From Plantago ovata (Eukaryota > Streptophyta > Magnoliopsida > Lamiales > Plantaginaceae): DNA of 64,000 bases. The DNA lies in NCBI GenBank assembly GCA_028274465.1, contig CM051456.1:51063360-51127359 (forward strand). Direction: 5' to 3'. Below, one piece after another: positions 1 through 11,993 of this stretch. The notes beneath the pieces are model-generated. The model did no database searches and was not told the DNA's origin. It saw only the letters and a list, made by a program, of their open reading frames with translations. The position numbers and the translations under genes are program-made. Position 1 is the first letter of the stretch. Each line of letters starts with the position of its first letter.

Positions 1-10
1 CTTCTTTTTC

Positions 11-564
11 TCATTTCTGACTCACTGTCACTGTAGAAGCTTCAATTTCTTCTTCATCAGTGGCAGTGACGTCATCTTCAGTTCCAGTGGTTGGAATCTG
101 AAAGATTTCCGCTAAATCAGTCCATTTCAGGACGATTTGCGTGTTCTGAACTGTAGTAAAGATCACTTTTTCAGTGACTCCTTTACTATCAGTTAGGGAC
201 TGGATTTCTGCATTATTGTAGAACTCCATTGTGTCCAACATGCTCACTTGCTTAGTGCGAGCAGTATAAAATGCATGAGGCCTTGCTGCTTGATAAATTC
301 AAGCGCCTCTTCATTGTCACCGTCAAGTTCTTGTTCATAGAAGTATCGAATATACTTCTCTTTTGCAAATCCCCCCATTGCATCATCATCTCACACTTTG
401 CAGTGTCAAGATATGAAGGAGGCATAGGTTTTCTAGATTCTATCGTTTTTCAACACAACTTTCGTTGTGTTTGATGCCGGAGTAGTCACCGGAGCAGTGC
501 GTTTCTCAGCACTGTCAACCTTAGACGACTTGGAGGTCTTGGAGGACTGTCTCTTTGGTGCCAT
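11..564 (-). pseudogene. Degenerate extra ORF downstream of SIRE pol (envelope-like position)
   Basis: An ATG at 564 opens a short basic, Ser/Lys-rich N-terminus starting MAPKRQSSKTSKSSK and stops at 433-435. Other frames then carry plausible protein towards position 11, including PHAFYTARTKQVSMLDTMEF (about 188-280) and a tail rich in Asp, Glu and Thr. At least two frameshifts are needed to connect them. SIRE-type copia elements commonly carry an additional ORF between pol and the 3' LTR, often called envelope-like; position and orientation fit that. I see no signal peptide or membrane segment here, so the envelope label rests on position only. The ORF continues beyond the window edge. Confidence 0.45.
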
Positions 565-1093
565 TTCTTTTTATAGAGAAGAGAATGTGTACGAAAAAGA
601 TAGTTTGCTTTTTGACCGGAGGTACAGTAGATTCAGGCTAAATTTGCAGAGAAAGGAAATGTGAGTTAAAGAATTTTGTCATTTCTCTAACTCCTTCTTT
701 ATATAGTGTCTCTGATGTGTGAGAAACTCAATCGATTTGAGTTCTCAGCAAGGGTAAAACAGAGAAACAAAGGCGTTAGTGGAGCCTTTGCATTGAATGC
801 GTAGTGGCCCACTAACTAAAACCGTCAGAGCACTCTCTCTCTTTGTTTTGTTAACTGTTAGATCAATAACTCCTTTTAATCAATGGCCACGATTGTATTT
901 CATGTCATGATTATTACGAGTTATCTGTGCCCGATTAACGTCACCAATTGATTTTACCGAGTTTTATGGGATTAGATTACTTGTTGAAATAGACAAGAAT
1001 CTTTTCAGCGAGTTTGCATAAATAGCCTAGATACTTGCTGAAAGTTCCCCCTTACTTAGATATCTCATATTTTCTTAAGTTTAAAAGATATTT
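565..1093. other. Non-coding spacer inside SIRE copy 1
   Basis: I see no gene here. It is AT-rich sequence between the palindrome array and the extra ORF, probably untranslated sequence between pol and the last ORF. Confidence 0.5.
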
Positions 1094-1450
1094 CTGAGTT
1101 CCCGTATCAGTAAATTCTTTTGTACTTGAGATATCCTTTGGTAAAATCTAAGAAAAGAGTTTTGCTCTTTTTCTGAGTTCCCGTCTCAGAATATTCCCTT
1201 GATACTTGAATACCTGTTTCAGTATCTTTGATTGTCTGAATGCCCGTTTCAACAATCTTTAAGGTTTTTCTCTTACTGAGTGCCTGTCTCAGCAAGTAAT
1301 CAAGTTTCCTAACAAATATCCGTTTGAAGGAATTACTTGCTGAATGCCTGTTTCAGCAATCATGTAGTGACCTGTCATTTCTTAGAAGAAATTCGTGGAC
1401 GGAGCTTTTAAGTAAGAATACTTTGGCTTGCTGAATACCTGTTCAGCATT
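1094..1450 (-). repeat. Array of seven short imperfect palindromes
   Basis: Seven degenerate copies of a CTGA(A/G)T-(G/A)CC(T/C)GT-(T/C)TCAG unit occur at about 1094, 1173, 1206, 1236, 1276, 1340 and 1430. Each pairs CTGA with TCAG around a 6-9 nt centre; the best copies extend to TTGCTGAAT...TTTCAGCAA. The array lies just downstream of the RNase H stop codon in the element's 3' untranslated region, so it would be transcribed as a row of short stem-loops. Spacing is irregular (30-85 bp), unlike a simple tandem satellite. Confidence 0.7.
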
Positions 1451-1467
1451 CTGCCAAAATGTATCTT

Positions 1468-3318
1468 TTATTGAGGTAGTTCAATCAATCCAAGATTATA
1501 CCTTAGCATTGCGAACCTATTATCCGGTAGGGGCTTGGTAAAGATGTCAGCAAGTTGATCATCAGTACCTACTTTCACAACCTCAATATCTCCCTTTTCC
1601 ACATGATCTCTAATGAAATGATATCTAATATCAATGTGCTTAGTCCTAGAGTGAAACTTAGGATTTTGCGTGATAGCAATAGCACTCGTATTATCACAAA
1701 AGATTGGTGTTTTCTTTGCAGAAATACCATAATCTCTTAATTGTTGTTGAATCCATAGGATTTGAGCTGTGCAACAACCAGCTGCAATGTATTCAGATTC
1801 AGTGGATGAATTGGCAACACAGATTTGCTTCTTGCTGAACCATGATATTAATCTAGTACCCAAAATTGACAAGTTCCAGAGGTACATTTTCTATCAAGAG
1901 TTGATCCTCATGATCAGCATCAGAATAACCAACCAATTCTAGACCTGAATCTTTAGGATACTATAATCCAACATTGACTGTACCTTTGACATATTTCAGT
2001 ATCTTGATTGCCTTTTTGTAGTGTGATTCTCTTGGATCAGATTGGAATCTTGCACACACACAAACAGCATACTGAATGTCAGGTCTACTTGCTGTTAAAT
2101 ACAACAAGGAACCAATGAGCTTCCTATACTTGTGTTCTTCAACACTTTTATCTTCTTTAGTATAGCCCAATTTGGTACCAACACTCATAGGGATCTTTTC
2201 AGGTTTCTCTTCCTCTTTGATCCTAAACTTTATGAGCATTTCTTTCGCATACTTTGCTTGATTTATGAATATTCCATCTTTGAGTTGCTTGACTTGCAAT
2301 CCTAGGAAATAATTCAATTTTCCCATCATACTCATTTCAAACTTGTTTGTCATGAGTTTGGCAAAATCATCACAAAGTTGCTTGTCCTTAGATCCAAAAA
2401 TTATGTCATCCACATAAATTTGAACTAAGAGTATTTTACCATCATGGTTCATGGTAAATAAGGTTTTGTCAACTTCACCTTTCTTGAACCATTATCCAGC
2501 AAGAACTTAGCCAAGGTATCATACCATGCTCTTGGTGCTTGCTTTAGACCATATACAACTTTCTGAAGCTTGTATACCATCTTGGTTTCTGAGGGAAGTT
2601 CAAAGCCAGGAGGTTGTTCTAAGTAGACTTCTTCAGCAAGTTCACCATTCAAGAATGCACTTTTAACATCCATTTGGTAAACAATGAAGTCATTGTGAGC
2701 AGCAAAGGCCAAGAAAAGCCTAATTGCATCCAATCTTGCAACTGGTGCATAAGACTCATCATAGTCCAATCCTTCAGTCTGACAGTAACCTTGAGCAACT
2801 AAACGTGCTTTATTTCTTGTTACTTCACCAGGCTCACTCAACTTGTTTCTGAACACCCACTTTGTACCAATAGCTTTCTTGCCTTCAGCAAGTGGTACAA
2901 GTTTCCAGACTTTGTTCCTTTCGAATTGATCAAGTTCTTCTTGCATTGCCTTTATCCATTCAGAATGCTTTAAAGCTTCTTCTATGGTTTTAGGTTCAAT
3001 TTCTGAAACAAAGCAAGAGAATAATGATTCCACTTCTATGACAGTTGCTTCTTCAGCAAGTCCATGAGTAGTAGATGCTTTGGATCTAGTCACTTGACGT
3101 TTATTAATATCACCAATCATATCCGTAGAGGGATGATCTCTAATCCATTTATTAACAGGTTTTCTGCTTGTTGGATCTGGATATGTTTGCTCATCAGCAT
3201 GTGACTCTTCAGTATGTACTTGTTCAGTACTACTGGAATTTTGTGTCTCTGCTGAGAATGGTTCATCAGCAACTGCTTGTTCAGCATTGCTTGATTGTGG
3301 TAGTTCATCAGCAGGCAC
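1468..3318 (-). pseudogene. SIRE copy 1 reverse transcriptase and RNase H (broken)
   Basis: The stretch 2449-3318 carries the copia RT N-terminal half with [28 protein letters not shown] and [11 protein letters not shown]. The stretch 1961-2452 carries the catalytic YVDD block followed by YFLGLQV, ASRPDIQYAV and KYVKGTV. The stretch 1468-1887 carries the RNase H end with SSTESEYIAA, FCDNTSAI, RTKHIDIRYHFIRD and DIFTKPL. A one-base loss near 2490 breaks the frame between the first two. A TGG-to-TAG stop follows VNVGL at about 1961, and another frameshift lies near 1890. The enzyme would copy element RNA to cDNA in virus-like particles. All family motifs are recognisable, but no continuous product is possible. 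Confidence 0.9.
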
Positions 3319-3372
3319 TGGAGATTGCGTAGTTTCAGCAACTTCCGGAGCAACTGCGTCTTTTGCTGGAAA

Positions 3373-4850
3373 TTACTTGCCGTGAACTATATTTATCTTG
3401 TCATGACTTGGGGGAGGAGAGTCATTGTCAGAATCATCATTTAGTTCAACTGACTTGATTTTCCTAGCATTAGATTCAGTTCTTTGCTCATGTATGATTA
3501 ACTTTTTCATACATTCTGATATTTCTTCTTCAGCAGGCACTCCTTGTGTCTTTTCATAGAATACGACATGCACTGATTCTTCGATCTTTTGTGCCTTTTT
3601 GTTGTAAACTCTATAAGCTTTACTATGCAAGGAGTAACCGAGAAATATCGTTTCGTCTGTCTTTGGTTGAAATATTCTTAGGTATTCTCTACCGTTATTA
3701 AGAACGAAACACTTGCAACCAAATACTCTTAGATGAGTGATATTAGGAGGTCTTCCAACAAACAATTCATAAGGAGTTTTGTTGTATTCCTTAGTAATCA
3801 AACATCTGTTTTGAGTGTAACAGGCGGTATTAATCGCTTCAACCCAGTAAGTCTCACTTATTTCAGTGTCAGCAAGCATTGTTCTTGCGGCTTCTTTCAG
3901 GGTACGATTCTTCAGTTCAGCAACACCGTTTTGCTGTGGTGTCCTTACTGAGGATAACTGATGTTGTATGCCTTTTGAGGTGCAATACTCAGTTATGTAC
4001 TAGTTTACAAACTCAGTACCATGGTCTGTCCTTATGACTTTTACCTTGTCATTTTCATGACTTCAAGCTTATTCAGCAAGTTAGGTATTTCAGTCCTAGT
4101 TTCAGATTTGTGCTTGATGAATACTACCCAAGTGAATCTTGAATAGTCATCCACCACGACCAGACCATACTTCTTACCAGCATAGCTTGTTGAAGAAGAT
4201 TCAAACAAGTCCATGTGCAAGAGTTGTAAAGGTTTTGTAGTTGACGGTACTGCCTTGTTCTTGAAAGAGGATTTGGTTTGCTTTCCTTGCTGACATGCAT
4301 TGCAAACACCATCCTTCTTAAAAGTAACCTTAGGTAATCCAACTACAAGTGCCTTTTTAGACAGCTTATTCAGCGTCTTGAAGTTTAGATGACTTGTTCG
4401 TTTATGCCATAACCATGCTTTTTCAGCAAGGCAATCGTGATCTGAGACAAGGCATTTTTCAACGATTGCTGAAGACCAATGTACGGTGTACAAGCCTCAT
4501 GATCTTCTTGCAATCATAATAACCTTTTTAGTCTCGAAATCTATAAGTTTACATTCATCACTTTTGATTTTGATGAAGTAACCTTTGTCAGCAAACTGAT
4601 TCATGCTGAAAAGATTAAACTTAAGATTTTTGACATAAAGAACTCCAGTAATGGTTATGCACCCTAACTTCACGTCACCATAGCCTTTTGTAGAACCACA
4701 GCCTCCACCAGCAAACCTTATTGTTGGACCTTTAGACCACCGTCTATAGTTTATAAGGTTATTCTTGTTGCCCGTCATGTGCTTTCCACAACTACTGTCA
4801 AAGTGCCAGATTGCATCGTTTGTCTCCGTGGCTGAAGTCTGCACAATCAA
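3373..4850 (-). pseudogene. SIRE copy 1 protease and integrase (broken)
   Basis: Protease: WHFDSSCGKHMTG at about 4770-4810; the usual Asp-Ser/Thr-Gly active site reads Asp-Ser-Ser because the codon at 4791-4793 encodes Ser, whereas copy 2 has Gly. Integrase: HKRTSHLN...CNACQQGK zinc region, LHMDLFE (first catalytic Asp), then RTDHGTEF and NGVAELKNRT in the 3880-4040 stretch; copy 2 reads NGVAERKNRT. Lesions: GGA to TGA after ARRS (about 4494), a frameshift near 4050, CAG to TAG after EFVN (about 4000), and GAA to TAA at 3373. The integrase C-terminal copia motif VFGCKCFVLNNG is present. Confidence 0.88.
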
Positions 4851-4861
4851 GAGCAGACAAG

Positions 4862-7283
4862 TTAATTATCCAATATTGGATGTCCATTAACATGTTCAAG
4901 AATGCGTCCAGTGGAAACCCAAGTCTTAAGTTTTTCAACTTTGACTTGTTTTCTACTTGCTGAGGAACTAGGAGGTTTTGAGCTGAAAGACTTTTGATTC
5001 GTGCTGATCAAGTCCACTTTCTGATGTGGTGTCTTGCTCGGTTGACCTTTTTGCTGAACATACTTTTCAGTAAGTTCTTTTCTAGCAAGGTTCCTTCTAG
5101 CCCTAGCATTTAGAGTCTTTTCAGAACTCTTAGGCTTGATTTTGTTCATCTCTTTGAAGTATCTTTGGTGACTTTGCTTATACTCGTGAAAAAGTTGACT
5201 TTGCTTGGTTTTGAAACCGAGTCCACTTTTCGGAGAATGCTGAGCTTTTGTGGCAGCAACCTTACTTGATTCAGGTTTGTCAGCAAAGGTCTTCTGATTA
5301 CCTTTAGTAATCTTGCCTTTTGACTTAACAAATTGCTTTTCAGCAACTTGTTTGGCGGAATGCTTCACAACATCCTTCTTCTTTACAGTTTGCTTCACAG
5401 CAACCTGTTTTCCTTTTAAAGTCTTGTTACTGTGAGTAGCAACAGCGGGCTTTATGGTCATAGGTACTTGATTGCATGTTTCAGCAACCTTAGATTTGAC
5501 CAAACTGATAGAGTTCTGGTTGACCACTATCAGTAGCACGTACGAAGGAAATCGGTGATTTGTCTTTATTCAAGATTTCTACGTCATCACCTTCATACAT
5601 TGCACCTAAACCTTCTTTCTGAGATGGATCTCTCAAATAAGAGTTTAGTTCAGTCAGCGTATTACTTGCGTCAGCATAAGATTTGAAATTGATTTTCATC
5701 TTTTTCATTTCTTGGATTTCAACAAGTAACTTTAGAATTGAGGACTGATATTCTTCCAATTCTAATGCCATTTGAGAATTCTTCTCTGTAGCTTCAGCAA
5801 TCAACTTCTTAAGACGCCTTATTTCAGCATCCTTTTCTTCTGTCTCTTCCTTCAGCAAGACATACTTTGCAGTAGTCTGCTTGGTCAGAGTTTCAGCAAT
5901 CTGTAGTTTCTCTTGCTGTCTCCTCAGAATTTTCTCAAATCTTTCGATTTCTCCTTGAATCTTGTCAAGGTCAATTTCATCTTCACTTTCTGAGTTTGAG
6001 TCAGAGGTAGGGTTGTTTACCTGACCGGCCATGAGGCAGAACTCGTAGTTTGACACATCTGGATAAGCTTCCATAGCTATTCCACAAACTTCTTTGCCAA
6101 TCTCCACGTCTAGAGTGGCTTCTTCATCGTCAGTGTCTGAGCTTTCATCCTCACTATCTTCGGAGTTGGTATCAATGCACAATGCATCGATTTTTGCTTG
6201 AAGCTTCTTCTTTTCTTCAACAATAAAAGCTCTTTTGAACTTCTTCTTCTTTTCAGCAGATTTTCCTTTCAGCAAAGGGCAATTTGCTTCTAAGTGTCCA
6301 GGCTTTTTGTAGTTAAAGCAGAGATCATTTCCAACTGCTGGTTCTTCTGATGAAGTTGCTTGCTGAGCTTGCTTGTTCAGCGAGCTAGTCTCATTCTTGT
6401 ACTTATGGTAGTTGTTACCAAGATGCTTTTTCAGCTTCTCTTTTGCTTTTCGCCTTTCAAGTTCCTTACTGATGAATTTCTTCATGTTTTTGACAACCAA
6501 AGAGTTTTCATCAGCAGGCTCTTTATCATTCTTCTTTTCGGAAGATGACGGCTTTGCATCAAGAGCAATGTTTTGCGATTTTTCAGCAAACACATTTTCT
6601 CTTTGCTTTGTCTCATAGTTGACAGTAGCAAGATGAGAGAATAACTATGTTGGTGTAATGTCTGACATTCCTTGACTGTAGTAGAAGTTCTGAGTGTGGA
6701 TCCATTCTTGATTCAGACTTCTGATGATGGTTTTCACCTTCTCAGAATCTGAGTAAAGATTTCCAACACCCAAGGCTGCCATTTCACTAACAAGAGTTGT
6801 GAATCTGAAATCCAAGTCTTCCAGTGACTCGTTTGTACCTTGTTTAATGTTTTGGAACTTTAATTTTAGTACTTCAAGTTTGTTTTCCTTGGTTTTGTCA
6901 GATCCAGCACAAAGATCTTGAACCATTTTCCAAGCTTCCTTAGCAGTTTTAGCACCCCACAGTTTGCACTGTATGGTATCCGGAGTTGATCGAATGATGA
7001 TATTTCTTGCTTGGCCATCAAGACGGAATCTCTTAGCTTCGTCGGAAGTCCATTCCTCTCTCGGTTTTGGCACAGCGGTATCAACCGGTTCGCCTAAGAT
7101 AGTTTCCTTTCCAGCTTCATTGGTTTTGTGAGGAAAACTTCTTTCAACCTTAGTGATCTTGATAGGTCCATCATTAATGACAGTGACCATCTCATCACTA
7201 ATGGCCTCAAGATGTAGCATCATGTTGTTTCGCCATTTTTCGTAGTTTTCCAGCTTCAGGAAGGGAGCGTCTCCTAAAGACAT
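4862..7283 (-). pseudogene. SIRE copy 1 gag (broken)
   Basis: Starts MSLGDAPFLKLENYEKW at 7283 with a UBN2-like gag domain (AKEAWKMVQDLCAGS, LVSEMAALG). An in-frame TAG at 6645-6647 replaces the Glu seen in copy 2. Next come a charged region and a nucleic-acid-binding knuckle that should read C-x2-C-x4-H-x4-C but reads CFNYKKPGHLEANC: the second Cys is Tyr (codon 6309-6311). An acidic stretch, a coiled-coil-like region (about 5700-5960) and a Lys-rich tail ending GHPILDN at 4865 follow. A frameshift near 5515 splits the C-terminal part. Gag would form the particle shell that packages element RNA. Confidence 0.88.
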
Positions 7284-7380
7284 CCTGTCAGCAAAGCACT
7301 ACCAAACTGATCAAGTGAGAGTGATTTTCGGAAAGCACCTAAGGGGATCTAGGTTCAGTGCTGAAGGTTAAAGAACCTTC

Positions 7381-7393
7381 AGCTCTGATACCA
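7381..7393 (-). other. Primer-binding site, SIRE copy 1
   Basis: On the minus strand this reads TGGTATCAGAGCT, matching the 3' end of plant initiator tRNA-Met as used by copia elements. It lies two bases inside the LTR end. Confidence 0.85.
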
Positions 7394-7395
7394 CT

Positions 7396-8937
7396 TGTTG
7401 GTCCCTTTAAACAACAAGAAAAGACTAGAGGGGGGGGGGGTGAATAGTCTTTTCAAGAAAAATCGTCGTTTAAAAACATTCTCAGCAAGTGCTTATTACT
7501 TTACAATATTGAGTTTGCTGATACTTAACTTTCTCAGCAAGCGCAAGTTACTTCACAGTAACTAGGTTTGCTGATACTTAAAATCAGAGAGCGGAAGTCT
7601 TTGATATAATAAGTGCTTTTTCAGTAAATGAAGGTTTCAGCAAGTGATGTGAGTGACTGTGTACAGATAGATATGATTTGCTGAAAACTAAGTACAGTAA
7701 GTAAATCACACAAACACTTTTATAGTGGTATTTGAGAGTGGCGTAATCTCTCAACTAATCCACTTTGTCCTTTCTAGGACTGAATCCACTAAGATAAGAT
7801 TGAGGTTCCTTACAACACCTATCTAGAGCGATCCAAACAGAAACCAAAGCACACTTGCTTCGTCTCCAACCTAACTAGAGAACGTAACCTTGTTCTCCAC
7901 CAAACTTGGTACTTTTAATCAGCAACACTATGCTCGATTAAGTTCCCCCTAAATATCACGCCTGAAAGGGTGTATTTTCAGTTAGAGAGGTTTGGGATGA
8001 GATAACTTAATTATAACTTATTCAGTTACAACAAGTAATCTAAGAAACAAAACTTTGAATACTTTGCAGTAAACAAGTTTGATTGTTTCTGGTGTCAAGA
8101 CTTGTTCTTGTTCGAAAGAAAGAAAGAACACTTAACTAATTACTTAGTCGTGTAAATTCTACTTCTTTACAAGTAGCTTTTACAAGCTTTAAGTCTTGGA
8201 ACGGATCAATGGCAGTAAGAGTATTGAAGGGTATGTGAGTTTAAGCACAAGTGAGAGTATGATCACGTTGTTGACACACTTCAACTCTTTGCCGGATGAC
8301 CTCTATTTATCGTGAAATAAGGAGCCGTTTGAATTTCAAATTCTAAGGCTTTTGATCCTTAAAATGTCACTATCTTGCTTTTGTACTTTCAGCAGCGTCC
8401 TTGTTTGTCTTCTAGTCTTCATGTCCTTCGCGTGCATGCTTTGCGTTTAATGCTCTTTTGAATGAAATTCAAACAATAACATTGGAGCGCAAATACAAGT
8501 ACTTTCAGCAAGAGGTCACATATGTTCCATCAGCAAGTGGTCAGTCTCAGTTTCAGCAAGCACAACCTACTCTGTCGTATAGATTTTCACTTATGCAATG
8601 CTGTTGCTGAAGTTTCCACTTTCCGAGCAACATGTGCCTTTGTAGATACCAGTCTTCAGAAATCTTCTAGTCTTCAGTCTTCGAAATCTTCAAGATTCTG
8701 AGCGGTTCTAAATTCTTCAATAGTTTGTTTGTAAAAACAAAGTACATCATCAGCAAATGTTTCAATAGGTTGTATTTCTTTACAGAAAACAAGAAAGATT
8801 CTAAATCTTCAGCAAACGTTCCTCTTTTACAATGTCCTTAAAATTCTAAATTCCCATGGACCTTAAGATTACTAGTTACTGGACTTTCCTTAATTTAGCA
8901 TGGTTAATTGCTCATCAAAATTACAAGTTTCCTAGCA
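7396..8937 (-). repeat. 5' LTR of SIRE copy 1
   Basis: Plus-strand ends are TGTTGGTCCC and TTTCCTAGCA, so the LTR reads TG...CA on the minus strand. Length is 1542 bp. It holds a run of 11 G (about 7430-7440) in place of a shorter run in other copies, and a weakened TATA-like GATAAATAG at 8303-8311 where other copies have CTATAAATAG. No coding potential. Confidence 0.9.
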
Positions 8938-10400
8938 GTTCAGAAAATCACGTATGATTTTTACCAAACAAATCTAATTGACTTGGAGACTTCAAAAGTC
9001 ATCATACTAACCAACAAAGAGATAATACTTAATTATCTAAGTCAAAAAGCAAAAGGAAGAAGTCAAAACAGAAGAGAGAGAGAGAAGATGAGGCACATGG
9101 GGACAGTTGTCCCCGTTTTATATGGCGTGTGCCACGCGCCAGGCCATTAACAAGCTGGGCCGGTTGGCCCAGCTGTTTGCTAACCGGTTCTCTTCTCTTT
9201 CGGACTTCATCCAAATTCCGTCCAAGTGCATAAGTCTTCAATTAATTAATTAAATCCAATTTAAATCAATTAATTATATTTCTAAAATATATTCCACATA
9301 TAATAAATTAATACTAATCTAATTAATAATAATTCCATTATATTTATGTGTAATAATTTAATATTAATCTAATTAATATTTAATCCAATATATACACAGC
9401 TCGTTTGTAGAAATATCACCTTGAAGTGTGACCCATAGGGCCTTGCATATTAAGAAACAATCCAATTAAGGTCATAATAAATTCTAGACAATTTATCAGA
9501 CAATATTAATATGCAAGGAACGTTTGTGAGGAAAACAACCACCTGTAGTGTAGGGTACTTTGATGATACAATCCCTTCATTCACGAATACTCGAATGAGT
9601 CTAGAATATGGTTATGTGTCTATTCTAATAACTTCATTCATTGCCTCTTAATCTTATTAGTCGATCTAAGAATTATGTCCAAATACCATTTTGACATATT
9701 CACATACGGTGGCCACCGGTTTTGTGATCGCACTAAATATAAGAAGTGAGTATTCTCTCCTTGTATCTATTACGGAGGAATGAATCCTATCTTGGCCAAA
9801 TCACTCACACCATATGCTTCCTAATGTACCCAACACATGCCGTATCTACCCTACTTTAAGAGTGCAAGCGTTGCGCATGGTCAAAGTACATTATTCCACA
9901 TATGATGTAGTATTGGCCTCAAGTCTAAGGACTACTAACATCACCCTACACACCGATACTACCATATATACTTAAATAATTTTACCAAATGGTTTCTCGG
10001 TTGGGTATGCCAACACTCTCCAAAGTGTTCATATGTTCATTATGAATAACCAAGTTCATTCGTAGCAGTGAGACCTACTACATCCTCGAAGGATCTAATG
10101 CAACATATGTTAGCTTCAATCGCATCATTGATATCCCGTATCTCAATGACCTTCAGCTAGTGGCTTATTTTAGGACTTAATTATTGACACACAAATTCCC
10201 ACTAACTTGGTGATTAACTTAAGTCCTTCGGAACATTTTATTGAATAATTCAAACAACCAAATAATATATTCATAAAATGTAATGTCCATCGTATTTAAT
10301 AATGTATAAATAAATGAACATAAATAAATAACAATAACTGAATGTGATCAAATACATATCGTCTCTATTGTAGGTTGTCTCTAGGACATATATACTTTCA
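8938..10400 (-). repeat. Old copia-type LTR, probable solo LTR
   Basis: The right end, GTCTCTAGGACATATATACT at 10377-10396, closely matches the terminal bases of the family-B LTRs (GTCTCTAGGACATATACACT at 51644 and 59595). The 9420-9540 stretch resembles the family-B LTR near 58555-58650 (gtgacccataggg, aatattaata, ggaacgtttg). Hairpin-prone blocks such as GGGGACAGTTGTCCCC (9099-9114) lie in the left part. The left boundary is uncertain and may have been cut by SIRE copy 1. No gene seen. Confidence 0.5.
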
Positions 10401-11180
10401 CTTACACCATAAGATGCAGTTAAAACCGAATCAAGAATTGGGATGGAATCCGCACTCTCAAACTAAGTTTAGAAACAAAATTCATATCTATATTCTGGAC
10501 TAATGATAAATAATTTACTTGATGCTAATTCATGCTTTCCATGGAAGATACTACGTACAGGAAACAAATTATGCATTATAAGAAAGAACGACGTGAACTT
10601 TATTGGGAACATGTATAAGAAGCCAAGGAGTACATCGGTACAATAAACTAAATTATCGTGATTCGTCTAACCCTCCGAGTATATACACTCATCAGCTAAC
10701 TCATGCGCCAACGAAACAAATGAAGGCCAACGAAACAAATGAAGGCAGCATGAAATCAATCCGTGAATGCAAACCAGCAAACGAACAATCCAATAAAACA
10801 AGTCAAACATCACAGGTCCTCCTGTAGCAATTGAACCTAGTCAATAATGAGCGTACAATGAACTCAACCAGAATCTATGGCCATCCATATGCAACAACAA
10901 TAAAAAGAGTATCTGAGTGTTTATAATCGCATGCCAACAGGACAAACTCCTCAATGGTAATAAACAATGTCTTAGAGATAATGTACTAAGAACCAACACG
11001 AGCTCAACAAACATACACATAACTTTAATATAAAACTAAACCAATCAGCAACAAGCATCCAACGTAGAGAAAAAAACGGTTGAAATAAGCCTTCCCAGAC
11101 TTGCTCTTTAAGTTAAAAAGAATATCTAGTTACAAACCTAAATGAAACATGACTTTATAATTTTTCATATGGCTGGGAAT

Positions 11181-11396
11181 GGGACTACTCATTTTGTATC
11201 TGAACTTACTTTATGTATCAAGTCATCAATATTCAAACTCTGAGTACAAACAAGTCAATAATATCTGACAATCAAACTAAACAAACTACTACTCATTTTC
11301 TATGTGAACTTACTTTATGTATCAAGTCATCAATATTCAACCTCTGAGTACAAACAAGTCAATAATATCTGACAATCAAAGTAAACAAACTACCGT
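11181..11396. repeat. Direct tandem duplication, unit about 107 bp
   Basis: The block beginning gactactcattttgtatctg repeats immediately as ctactactcattttctatgt, with shared tattcaa-c-ctctgagtacaaac and aataatatctgacaatcaaa. The two units differ at only a few positions, so the duplication is recent. Confidence 0.8.
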
Positions 11397-11417
11397 AGTT
11401 TTTCTTCCCTCTGCTCA

Positions 11418-11530
11418 CTATGAACTGCACTTCATACAGTTCACCACAGTTTTTTGGGTGTAGTGAACTGTGTGAACAACATTTCAGTTCACTAGCCTGT
11501 TATGGTGAGCTGGTTCATGCAGTTCACCAC
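11418..11530. repeat. Cluster of inverted TGAACTG/CAGTTCA motifs
   Basis: At least six alternating TGAACTG and CAGTTCA blocks occur within 110 bp (e.g. 11421, 11436, 11466, 11485, 11517), able to fold into several alternative stem-loops. It is followed by a T-rich tract. It may be the remains of a small inverted-repeat transposon; no clear terminal repeats or target-site copy are visible. Confidence 0.5.
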
Positions 11531-11993
11531 TCTTTTTTCTTTTCTTTTTTTTAATTTTGCATTTAATTTTTAGGTTATTTTTTTATGGTAATTAATATTT
11601 TTAAGTCATTAATTTTTAGGTTATTTTTAAGTTCACCTAAAATAGCGCACACGAGCTCTAATCACAATCACAATATACGAAAAGAAAGAAGAGCAGAAAA
11701 CAACACTACAGTAATCTTCGTTCTTCAATCATCTTTTTGAATTCAGCTAATAACAAAGGATACCTAGCAAAGTTTCAATATTTCTTCACTAAACAAAGCT
11801 CATATAGATAAGAATTAAACGGTATAACAACCAAGCAACCAATCTAAAAGAATCCAAAACCAAATGTTGTAGTATTCCATCATCATTTTAAATTCAGCTA
11901 AAAGTATAACAAATAGAACAAGGTCCAATCTTTTGTCAACTCGGAAAGCTTTAATCAACATTCATAAAATTATTCTGAAAGAGCTTTACCAGT

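Larger units (their letters stand above)
1..8937 (-). mobile_element. SIRE-like Ty1/copia retrotransposon, copy 1 (3' end outside window)
   Basis: Read on the minus strand the order is LTR (7396-8937), tRNA-Met-type primer-binding site, UBN2-type gag, protease, integrase, reverse transcriptase, RNase H, then an extra ORF. This order (copia order, integrase before RT), the long LTR and an additional ORF after pol fit the SIRE/Maximus lineage. The 3' LTR is not in the window. Coding regions contain several in-frame stops (e.g. 6645-6647, about 4494-4496, about 3999-4001, 3373-3375) and frameshifts (about 5515, 4050, 2490, 1890), so the copy is dead. Comparison with copy 2 (24422-30351) identifies most of the lesions. 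The 5 bases beyond the LTR are gttca; the partner target-site copy is not visible. Confidence 0.9.
10401..11993. other. Host-like AT-rich DNA without a recognisable gene
   Basis: Apart from the two repeats annotated inside it, I see no coding sequence. It lies directly downstream (minus strand) of the candidate host exons, so part may be 3' untranslated sequence. Confidence 0.4.

Noticed and set aside
7381..7393. Possible tRNA gene from the Met-tRNA match
   Set aside because: Only the 3'-end complement is present (primer-binding site); no cloverleaf surrounds it. The same holds at 16450, 34982 and 57511.
7430..7440. Run of 11 G as a functional quadruplex
   Set aside because: A single homopolymer that varies in length among LTR copies; equally likely replication slippage or sequencing error.
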